From positions 11,417,854 to 11,481,853 of the forward strand of contig CM017568.1 of assembly GCA_007844125.1 (NCBI GenBank): DNA of 64,000 bases, read 5' to 3'. Within the stretch, counting starts at the first letter, position 1, and each line of letters begins with the position of its first letter. The notes under the pieces are model-generated. The model was given only the letters and a program-made list of their open reading frames with translations, was not told where the DNA came from and made no database searches. Made by a program: the position numbers and the translations under genes. Of the stretch, positions 24,201 to 36,200 are shown in pieces. Source of the DNA: Sinonovacula constricta (lineage: Eukaryota; Mollusca; Bivalvia; Cardiida; Solecurtidae).

Positions 24201-27200
24201 TAAATTTATTTCTTTTACTGAAAGTAATTATACTTTTACTGAACCACCCAAAATTTAACAATAAAGTCACAAGAGTAACAGTACAAATCATGTATTTGAG
24301 AATGCTTATGCCTTATATGTTCAATTGTTGTCTATTTTCAGTTCTCTAGTTGAACAGATATTTCAAGACCACAAGGTGTCAGAAGAAGCTCAGGCTGCCA
24401 TCACACTTCTCCAGATGTCACAGGAGCAACAACAGAAATCATCATCAAGCCATTATAGAAAAGATCGGGTTCTAGACTGCCTTTTTCAGAAACGAAGAGA
24501 GACACTGGTTAAATTGAACTTGTTTCGAGGTCTATTGAGTGTGTTTCATGGCTATGTGAAGGTATTCCAGTCGGAGAGCCCATTGATACATACCCTCCAC
24601 CCCAGAATGGTGGATGTTACCAAGGAGTTGCTTGGTATGTTTATAAGACCAGAGCACATTCCCGACCGTGTCAGCAAGTTAATGCAGATTGACTTGTGTG
24701 ACAAAAGTCTCCAGAAGTCTGACAAAGACATGAGTGTGGGAAAATATGCCTATGCAGATTTAAACAAGGCACGACTGGACAAGACTTGCTGTCATTGGAT
24801 CTCAAAACTGTACATTGGGCTGCGTACAGGGTATATCTTGGCAGCAAAGAAGATGCTACAGTTGCCTCTGGCTAATCGTACATTACGGTACTTGTCTGTG
24901 CTGGATCCAGACTTTGTTGGGCACAGCCAAGTTGAATTGTCGTTAAAGAAGTTAGGTGACATGCTGCCCGCAACTTTCTCTGATGATGAGAGAGGCAAAC
25001 TTAGTATGGAAGCAAGCAAATTCAACACAGACGTCCAAGTGAAGACTCTGGCAGACAATTATACAGAGAAAGAGAGAATTGATATAGGCTTTTGGAGCAA
25101 GGTGTTCAATTTGAAGGACTTTACTAAAGATCGCTACCCCACTCTAAAAAAGCTTGTGACGTCCATGTTAACCATATTCAGTGGTCCTCTTGTTGAATCC
25201 ACATTTAATATAATGGATGACATTGTGGAAAAAGACCGGACAAAACTCACAGTTGTAAATTATGAAGCAATTGCAATAATAAAAACCACACTGAGAAAAC
25301 AAAATGTTAAAAGCACAGATCTCAAGGTCAGTCCAGACATGAAAAAGGCATGTATACAAGCATACAACACATATCAGACCTATCTCAAACAAAAGAAGGA
25401 GAATGAAGAAGTCAGGGCTAGAGAAAAACTGAATGCATCCTTGATGTGTCTTAAATTGGAAAAAGCCAAACGACTGGCAAAATTAATGAAATTGAAAAAC
25501 CGAACCATTGCTAAAAACACTAAAAGGCCAGCAGAAAGAAGTGTAAGTAGTGAAAGGAGGTGGAAAAGAATAAGGTGTGAAAACTAAATAAGTCTTTGGC
25601 AAAGTCAAGAGCATTGTAAATAGTGTATATCTTTGTGTATTGTTGAAGACAGTCAAAGTCAAGAGCATTGTAAATAGTGTATATCTTTGTGTATTGTTGA
25701 AGACAGTGACATTTATTGGATGTTTAAAACAAGCTTTAGATGGATCTTCATTAATGCTAAAATTGTTTACTTGCTATTAGTTTTTAACCAGTGTTAGTTT
25801 ACATCATTTTTATTTCAACTTTGGCCATCAGTAACATTTGACTAGGTTTTCACTGACATGAGTAGCACTCCGAGAAAGTATGAAGACCTTTTTTGTTTTC
25901 AAATCACAGTATTACAGTTGTGCTTGTTTATTTTATGGGTATACTTGTTTCTGTAATTGCATGTTGTCGGGACTGTTGGCTTGGTGTGCAATTTTGTGTT
26001 CATAGTGCATATTCAATATTTCAATTCATATTACACTTCACATGTAAAACTCATGTGCTATATGTATTGTATGCTCTCTACCAATGTGCTTGATTTATTA
26101 TTGCTTTTTCTCTTGATATATTTTGCTTGTTAGTCATTTGTTTTTTCTAAATTTGCTTTTGAACAAATGTGAATACACCAATGAAAATACAATACTAAAA
26201 TACACTGTTAACAAACACCTGTATTTGTGTCTTTTTTGATGATGATGTAATGGATTGTGGTGATTAGAGAAAGTGAATTAAGTAACAAACCAAAATTAAA
26301 TATAAATGTTAGTTATAGAACAACAGATGCAGAAGCAAAACCAATGACAGAGTTATAGAATACAATACTTCTGAAGGATTCTAGTAATAATTTAGAACTC
26401 CCAAAATTGGTGAATATTTTCTCAACTGCTAACTTGAAATACTTATTTCACACCCTTTTTATAGTAGCTGCAAGTTGCCAGGAGAGGTCGTTTCTACACA
26501 ATAATTTGCAAGGAATGCAGGAGCTTCCGGGGGCCTCCGGCCCCCTGGACCCCTGGCCAGGGCGTTGCCCTGGACCTACCGGGGGCCCTGGCGGCCCCCA
26601 GGCCCCCAGCTTTAAGTTTCAGTATTTTCAGTTTTGCCAACTTTCACCCATGATTTTGGATTTATTGATTGTTAGGATTGTAGTCAGTATCTCTTGCTTA
26701 CTAAAAGTACAAACAAAACCCAAATGGTCTTACACAACTAACCATCTCTTCTGTTCACATTCATTATAACATTGTGCTATATGTTGCAACTAGTTATTGT
26801 ACTGTCGTTACCATCTCTGTCAACTCAACTCATCAATGTCTTTATCATTATCATCATCAATGACAACACCATCAATCTAGTTCAACAGTTAGTGCATGAA
26901 ACAAGTAAATTAGTTTAGTGAGAGTAACTAAATAAATGTTGGCATGTTTGGTTTTAAAAGAGCTCCTGTTTTATCCAGCTGTCATTGACATTTGAAATTG
27001 GATTGTCTCTGTGTTTCAGCTTCAAAATGTTTTGGACATATTTGAAGGTGATTGACAAGTTGTAGGTCATTATTCATTTAACATGTTAATTGAAGAAAAG
27101 GCAATATTGTTGTTAGGTAATTAATGCAGAGCTTCCTAATTATTATTGCTTTTGCTACATTGATTAATGTTTTTTAAAAAAACACCCTGTTCTTACACAA

Positions 27201-30200
27201 AAGAAAATTTGATTGAAGTCAGGTATACAAAATTTATACCAGAATTTATAGGTGAAATCATGAAAGATTTGTCAAGATCAAAGGAGCAAGAAAGAAATTG
27301 TAAACTCACAATTGCTTCATGGTCAAGAAAGATAAAGAAGTGAGCTACTTTTAGAAAGAAAGACTCCCATGCTGACACTTTTTACTACAGGATTATTGAT
27401 TATACATTTTGAAATAAATATGTATTGGTTACTGCTTCCTCCTATATATATATATATCAACAAATAAGTAGAATACTTGTACATTTCATATACTCTATAA
27501 TGCAGTCCTTTTTAACACCTGTAAATAATAAATTTCATGGACTCTGCCAACAATGCCATATTGGTTTCTTCCAGGTCTATGGAGAAAAGCTTCATCCATA
27601 TGGTGCTCAGTGCAGAAAGATAACAGTGTTTCTGAATCCAGCAGCCAATGGAGGGTAATATACTCTAACTGTTGTTCATTCCTAGTCATTAATAATAATG
27701 TTGTACATTGTTTTTACACTATAGATTATAAATTGGCAAGATTGTTTACAATCAGTCCACCACTTTAGTAACCAGTAAACTTAAATTGGTTTTAAGCATG
27801 TGTTAGTTCCCTTTATAGCAACTTCTTAAGATATATCTGAAAAAAGGTTTTCAAATTTAATTTATTTTAGCTGACTCTTGTTGTGTTCCACAGGACAGCT
27901 CGGAAGTTGTTTGAGAAAAATGCAGCTCCTGTTTTGTACCTGGCTGGGCTAGAAGTCAACGTTGTAAAGGTATTTATTTCTATTTGTTTTTTAACTGTTA
28001 AAGTAAAAAACTTATCTCTCAACATGTTAATGTACTTTTGAGGGGCGTTCTTGAAGTTCTGATGAAAAAAATACGGATTTGTAATACCTCTCATAGATAT
28101 TCATATCTGACTGATTACCTAAAAGGTGTCATTCGACAGTAAGTAACAATTTCTTAGTCCTGTTTTTAGGAAATTTGTGCATAATTTTGGCATAATTCAT
28201 ACTTTAGTTTCAGTAAATATGATTTTGAACAGTACCTGAAAAATTATATAACAGTACAAACCAATGAAAGAAATAGCTTTAAGTGTTCCTTTTTTTCAAT
28301 ATCTATAAAAGATCACAATGGGGATTTCTGCTATAAAATAGATATTGATGTAAGAGCAGTTTCCCTGGATGATGGTATCGCATGATCTTAAAGGTGGAAT
28401 CAGACAGTTTTCCTGTATTAAATTCATGTAACAATATATGACCACTGTAAGGGGTATTTGTGCATAATTTCTGCAGAAAAAATCCATGCTTTAGTCTAAG
28501 CTTTGATGACTTTCAACAGTATCTCAATTTTAGGGCTGTAAAACTTGTTAACCAACACAAAAATGTTAGAAAATAGATAGATCATCAATTTCAAATCTAT
28601 ATATTAACCTGATTGGATTTCTGCTGAAAAAAGACATCGACTTCACTGCGGATAACGTGGATGAGCCATAACATAAGTGGTCACATGGTTTTCTTATTTT
28701 AAAAACAGCAGCGTGGCTCAGATAGGAAATACATGTTTGAAATGACAATTGTGATATAATGGTTAACTTTTCAGCCAGGTTAAGGACATCAATAAACTGC
28801 ATTTTGCGAGATCTGTTCAGGTTACAATGGTTAATTATGATGTTTAATGAAAATATTTTTGGTCCAAACTGTCAGATACCACCTTTAACAGTAAGTGATC
28901 ATCTGGTTTTCTTAGCTAAAAATAGCAAACTGTGCAGCATGGCTCAGATAGGAAATACATGGTTTTAATGATTAGTGTGATGTTACAACTTACTCTCCAA
29001 GGTTTGCATAGATGTATGATATCAATAAACAGCATTTATTGGGATCTTTTCAGTGAACAGTAATTTATTTGGTTATTTGAGGAAAGTCCATTAACTTTAC
29101 ACTTTTTTTCAGACATTTAATCCACTCAGAAAGGGTAGTTTTATAGTCTTATATGAGTAAAGTGCTAGTTCCTTGTTACTTTACATGCCTTACTCTCTGC
29201 TGGTCTGTAACTGTTGTACCCTAAAGTACTGTTTGATGTTTGGTGTCAGCCAGAAGTTATATGGTGAGCAATCAGGGTTATAAAGGGGCTTTGACAAAGT
29301 TTGAATTCTAATGGTCTACAAAAAATCTGGCCCAAAGTTGTTTCTATCTTAATTAACATGTGAATCTCCAAAACAAATGTATTTCAATATTTGTTTACTG
29401 TCTTATCAGAAGTATCTTGATGTTAATTTCATTTGTTCATTGTCTCACTTGGATCTATTTTAGACAGAGTATGATGGTCAGGTGAAGGAGTTTATGCAAT
29501 ACCTGGAACAAAGACATGTGGATGGTATCGTAGTGGCAGGGGGTAATGCTACATTAGTGGAGGTAACTGGCCAAGTCAACATGTAAACTATATTATGCAA
29601 ATTATGAGGAATTACTAAGATTTAAAAAGTTGTAAAATTACTGAAAACATTAATTTTGAAACCACACTGGTTGCTAGATGTTGCACTGAAACATTTTATT
29701 TAATTGATGCAGTCTGTTGTGAACTTCCATAACTGTAATAAAGTACAACCTGCATGGAATTGGAAACAGGTTAGCTGATCACTACAAAACATTTGTCTGT
29801 TTTGTTTTAAAGGTTATAACACAAATTCAAATATATGTTTTTCTTTGTTGCAGACTGTAACAGGAATGTAAGGTTATAACACAAATTCAAATATATGTTT
29901 TTCTTTGTTGCAGACTGTAACAGGAATGATGAAGAAAGACGATAAGGTAAATATTCTTAACAAACATAAGAAGAAACCGCTTCATAAATATGGTACATGT
30001 ATTAACTACATATTTGAGGTGTTTTCTACTGCCAGAATATGATGTTATATTTGTCATCCATGTCCAACAAGACAGATAGATAATACAATAAATCTTTTTC
30101 AACATACTTGTAGGACTTCCATAGTTAAAAATTTCATTTGTAAACTTACAATATTTACTATATTTGTCATCCATGTCCAACAAGACAGATAGATAATACA

Positions 30201-33200
30201 ATAAATCTTTTTCAACATACTTGTAGGCCTTCCATAGTTAAAAATTTCATTCGTAAACTCACCATATTTACTCGGCCATAAGTCAAGTAAAAACTGGTCC
30301 TAAAATTGCCTCAAAAAATCCAACTTTTGCAGCAGGGTACGTCATAAATCCTGCTAATCCGCTCTAGATATAACACTATACCACCTTGACTTATGGCTGG
30401 GTGGAAGTAAAATCGGTCATTTTGACCCATAAAATCCACCTTGACTTCTGAGCAAAGTAGACTTATGGCTGAGGATATTCGGTAAATTTAATATAACTAA
30501 TTGAATTTGCAGCTTTGTTTAAAATTGCATTAGCTTTTTCCCCATTTTTATCACTTTTATTGTAGTTTTCTTAATTTTTACATTTAGATAATTTTGTTTT
30601 TAATTTTTGTTTGGTATGAATTTTTATCTTTTTTAAAATTTATTTTCAGGGTTTCCGACAAAAAGTACCAATTGGTGTCATTCCTGTTGGAGGAACAAAC
30701 AAGTTTGCAAAATTCTTTTATGGACCAGATAAAAGTGATGTGAAGTAAGTGAGATTATTTATTGAATCACTTTAAATAAATATAGATTGGAAAAAAAAAC
30801 CTTACATATATACTTACTGTTATGTCTATGACAAACCTGAAGATCCACATAAAAATGAGAATTTTGTGTTTATAGTATCAATGTTTTTTCTTGTAGAAAA
30901 GTGCAAAGGTCCTGTGCTGATGATTATTGTTAGAGAATATTTGCTTTACCTTTTCATTCATAGTTCATCTACAGTTTTGAAAATTCACCTGACTTTGTTG
31001 TTTTTCTTTAAAAGAGATAAAAGGATTTTAATAAATATATGTTCAGCTTGTAATAATAGTTTTAAGGCTGAACCAGTTAACACATAAACTCTTAGTCATG
31101 CAGATTCTGTTGATTGAGATTGTGAATGGTTTGTAAAGGCATTAAAAGGGCGTATACATTCAGGAAGGGGTTTAGTTTTCTGTTTTAGGCTAAGGACCAG
31201 TTTATCAGCTAATTCTGCCTGTAACATGCAAAATTCTATATACAGAAAAAAGAAGTATGAATTGTTTATTGCATACTATTGTTTTGATGTTTTATTTTAT
31301 TTTCATTCAGCTTGCAGTTTTGTGCTATGTGGTTTTGTGTCCAAAACCTATTGTTCTCAATATATTGTCTTTGAAAACATGTTGATACTGCAGTATTTTG
31401 CTAATCAAATTTAAAATGCAACAGAAACAGCCACTTTTAACAGTTGCAATTTTATCCATTGGCAGAAACGTGCTAATGCCCAATTAAATTAAGATTAAAA
31501 ATTGAAACATTCCTTTACTTGTTCCAGGAGGTCCCTTGATGCAGCCATGGCAGTTGTGAAGGGGGTCACTCAAAATCTAGATGTTCTCAAGTTAGAGGTT
31601 TGGTGAACTAATTAATTTATTCACTTATGTGGGTTTTATTTTTAAGTTCATGTGCAAAATAATGCTTTGTGGAATTTTTATGAACCAATATTTATAAATT
31701 TAGTATATGAACTGTTTTGATTGATAATTGTTTTTGTGACCATCATATATTTTTTTTTGTAGAATCTAATTATCGTATCCTTGATCCTCAGGATCTTAAT
31801 ATATTTTAGATAAAGATATCCATGTTAACCGATTGTGAATATTTTAGACAACACCTTTTCACCTTAAAAAATGCTTTTCTGGACAACAGCATAATAACAA
31901 TAGTGATTGTTTGTTGTTAAACATTTTCCCTATTTTTATACAAGGATGTCTATACGTGTATGAATTGTTCATTCTTATGTTCCTATACCATTAAAATGGT
32001 TCTTTACTCATATAAGGCATTTTGTAAACAATTGCTTATACAGCTTCATGTAAATTTGCAGTTTTCTTTTACTCTAGGCATATTATGTTTGCAAAAAAGT
32101 AACGAGGACAAAAACATTTTGCAGTTGAACTCATATGTCACTTTTAATTATTCTTGCTTTTAGAATCATATATTAATTCACAGGGACAAATGTTTTGAGT
32201 TTCTGACAATGCTAAAATTCTCAAAACACTCTAAGAGTCTTTTTAAACAATTTTTATTTCAAGCTTTGCCAAGTCCTTTCAGTACTGAGTGTATTTTTTG
32301 TTCGAAGTAGGAGAGCAACTTCGTATAAAATGCATTACGCACTATCTTGCCTTCAGGGTGAAAATGGAAGATCAACATATGCTCTGTGTGGTGTGGAGAT
32401 TGGGGCATACAGAGATGCAAAAGATAGAATCAGAAAGTAAGTGTAAAATAAATATCAGTCTATCTTTGTTGAGTGAATCTGTAAAATTACTCATTAAAGA
32501 TTGCAAAAAATGAGTTGGAGTCAATATTGTTTTTGTTTTTTTGTTATTGTTTTTTTTTGTTCCATCGCACAAACCAAATTAAGGTCATATTGGTGATGTC
32601 CAGCAAATAATTGTTGGAGGAAGACCTCATACTTTTGCCTGGTAGAACCACCAGCGCACGGCAGGTTACTATTGTCATTAGAGAACTAAATAAGTTGATA
32701 TTAATGCAGACATTACTTGTAATATTATTTATTTGAATACAGTCAAAAATGTGATCTGTATAAGAAATAGAGACATCATTATTTTATAATACCATGAATA
32801 CTTGCAGATACTGGTACTTTGGTCCTCTGAAGCATCGATTTTCATACCTCCGGAAAACTCTGGGACCGTGGCCACCAACGTTTGAAGGTTCTCTTGAATA
32901 TGTGGTTGCCACGGAAGAGAACACGAAACGAAAGGTAAAACAGATAGAGGCGCCACCACAGGAATCATGGAGTTTCAGAAGACTACTCTTCGGATCTAAT
33001 TTGAAAAAAGGTGGGCACCCCAATGTAGTAGCTTTAAGATTGTTGAGGGGTTAAGTTTGACATGTTTTATTTATTCATATAATAGTTGTTGATGCTCTCC
33101 CTTCAGAGGAAATATGTACACATGAGAAAAAAGTAATATTTTTTAGTATTTACAAATTAGATTGCATTTGGTCTTCTGCTGTCTTAATGTTAAGAATGTG

Positions 33201-36200
33201 TTAGTTTTCAGATTCAGTAATGTTGTATAAGCATGCATGTTTATGTGGATAACAAGTCAAATGATTGATGCATTTTTGGCATGTTTGTAGCTTATGTAAT
33301 TATACAAGTTTCCAGATAAACTATATATCACAGTGTAGTTTACTTATTTTTAATAATAGTTTTATTGATTTTAAGGTATTTTACTTATTTTATGTGTATA
33401 CATTATATTTACACAGTCAAAACAATGATATGGGATATTGTTTAAAACATGTCACTAATATATCTGTGAGGGGCAACCATGGCCAAGTGGTAGAGTTGCA
33501 GATTTGACACTCCTCTGATTGTCTTCACTGCATGGGTTTGAGACCCCGTTTAGGGGGAAGGACTTAGTGTGGAAGGTCTTCCAGCTGACCTCATTGTGCC
33601 AGTGATTCTACCCAGACATTTGACTCTGGTCTTTCTCCGCCAGGGTGTTTTTTTGCTATATAATTGTAGTCGTTTAACTGCTACATGTACTTGCCCACCT
33701 TAGAAAAATTCCCCTTGAGCTGAAAAATTCCTCTCGTTCTGAAAAAAATCACATTCTATGGCTTGTTTGCCTTTAAAAAATCGTATTTTTGTCCAATTTG
33801 TCGATGTTTAGAGCATTTCCAGAGAGGGTTAAAACTGAGGCCTGGTATAAACTGCTGGTCCAGAATCTGCTATCAGTAGAACTTTTGGTCATTTTTCTGA
33901 ATAGTAAACAAAATGTTTGATTTTTCTCTTGAACTTGATTTTTACATAGCCATAGACAATATTTATGACTGAATAATAATGTCACAATCAAGGGTGTGAT
34001 AGTTTGTTCATGGAAAGTAACTGCTGGCCATCCCTGTCCTAATCGTTCCAAACTTTATACCATAATTTATTCCGTAGTCTCGATGTTACATAATAGCAGA
34101 TGCTATGTAAAAACATTTCACAAAAATTGAAAAAAAACAAACAACCACCCTGTTCACTAAAATATCTGGATGACCCTATAATGACGTTAATTGTGTTGCT
34201 TCGAAGTATTTCTAAAAGCAAAACAAAAAAGCATCCAATTTTTTGCTTGTATATTGTAACTGAACTCTATCTTAACGGAAACATTTATTCTATTATTTGA
34301 AATAAAAATCCTCTTGTCTAAGCAGGCAAGGTTGAGGATGAGGAACAGGAGGTAACTGTAGATGAAGAGGATGAGGTTGTGAGGATACCAGACCATTCAT
34401 GTGTAGAGTTGACTGTCAACTCAGCATTTAGTGAGCCAGAGAAGGTATGCACAGTTATGTTGTTGGATGATTTGGAGACGTATTTGTCTCACTTGACTTC
34501 ATAAAATATTGCAGGTATGATGAAGCTGCTGATTTATAAATACATGGTGAGGTTAAGGGCACTCGTGGCTTAGTAGGAAGACTGGCTGTATTGTAACTCC
34601 TCTGTCTCAATCGCCCATGGGGATGAATCCTTGTCGAAACTTAGGGAATATTAGGGAAGTCAACCAGCTGAATTTCAGTGCACCAATTGTTGTATCATTT
34701 GGACATTTGTTTGGGTTCTTCCTCCACTAATATACCGGCCGCAATAACTCAGGTGGTAAAGCGTCGGCTTGCGTATCGGGAGGTCGTGGGTTCAAACCCC
34801 AGCCCGGTCAAACCAAAGACTTTAAAGTTGGTAGTAGTGGCTCCCCTCCTAATGCTCCAGGCTAAGGGGACAGCATTACCCCTGACTCATCGGTGTCAGT
34901 ATAATGGACCAGCCGGGTTCAGTCCTTGGGCACTTCGTAAGTGCCCCTGTGCTATGATGATAGAAATGTTGCTGCACAGTATTGGCAAAAATGCCGGCAA
35001 ATCCCATCCCATTCCCCGCCAATAACAGCTGGACATCACTGTTATTACCATAATTGTTCTGATTTGAAAGCTTTGCAAAAAATGATTCCAACATGGGCTA
35101 ACTAACTGAGATAGCATTCCAGCTTCCTTTTGATGCATACATGCAAGTATTTCTACCTAGGCATGACTTCAGGATCATGGTTGATTAAAGTTGAAACGAA
35201 AATTTTCAACTGTATTGAATGTAAGGTCCACTTCTTGTTCATATTTCAGGTAAACCAAATTTATACAAGTTAAAGAAGTAAGAGTTATTATCTTATTTTC
35301 ATTATTGTGTTTTTTGTGTGTTTTTTTTCAGAAAACACAAACAGTTCAGGGAGTTGATCTTGGTCTTGGACCAGAGAATTTATCAAAGTCAGATTTTATC
35401 ACAGAAGGGTATGTAACTAATGTTTTTTCATAAGCATAAATTTAAGTAACATTACATGGTATCTCTTTTACAATATTTCATCAGTTTTTTTAACAACTTT
35501 GGTATGTCATGGTCTAGAGTTAAACCCGGGCCCCCGTGTACCTGGAGCTGATGATCAGTTGATTGTGCTACCCCGGCCAGGTCAAACCAAAGACTTTAAA
35601 GTTGGTAGTAGTGGCTTCCCTCTTAACACTCGGGGCTATAGGGACAGCATTACCCATGACTTGTCGGTGTCAGTATAATGGACTGTCCGAGTTCAGTCCC
35701 TGGGCACCTCATAAGTGCCCCTGTGCTATAATGATAGAACTGTCGCTGCACAGTATCGGCAAAAATGCCGGCAAATCCCAATCCTTTCCGTATTGAGTGA
35801 AACTTTGTATGAGGGAGGTTACACTCACTGTATACAAGTAGCTCAACTTTGATAACAAACACCATATACATTATAATGTATATAATTAAATATTTCACTT
35901 TGAGGTGGAGAAGAATTAAAGAGAAAGAATGGAAGATGGGATCAGAAGAAAACAAGCACCTGCTAGTAAAATGGATGAAGTTTGTTCCACAAATACCAGA
36001 GGTAAGGTAAAAAATGCAAATTGAAAAATTATGTATATAATATTATGTACAAATTTTGCAGAAACTTCAAGTTTAGTTATTCCAATTTTATATTGAGACC
36101 TTTCGCATTTTAATGGTGGATCAAACAGCTACATGGTTTAAGATTTAATGCTGTCGTAATGTCATTCAATTATATACTGAAGAAAAAAAATTTGGCAAGT

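Larger units (their letters stand above)
21637..26652 (+). mobile_element. Complete hAT-like DNA transposon in AGK intron 2 (5.0 kb)
   Basis: The left end CATGGGTGAAAGTT (21637-21650) is repeated inverted at the right end (AACTTTCACCCATG, ending 26652). Both ends are directly flanked by ATTTTG (21631-21636 and 26653-26658), a candidate target-site duplication. The element encloses the whole transposase gene and has GC-rich subterminal regions (21690-21920 and 26510-26612). A six-base duplication is shorter than the eight bases usual for hAT elements, and the flank is AT-rich, so the exact boundary is tentative. Without the element AGK intron 2 would be about 950 bp. Confidence 0.72.

Noticed and set aside
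29464..29562. Sequencing error as the cause of GGNAT in AGK
   Set aside because: It needs two separate base errors in adjacent codons (GAT to AAT, GGT to GCT) with perfect flanks and no frameshift. Read-level confirmation is still the decisive test.
34678..35025. 115-aa frame, and related frames at 5147, 35563, 43014 and 58720
   Set aside because: These share one translated motif because they lie in SINE family A copies.
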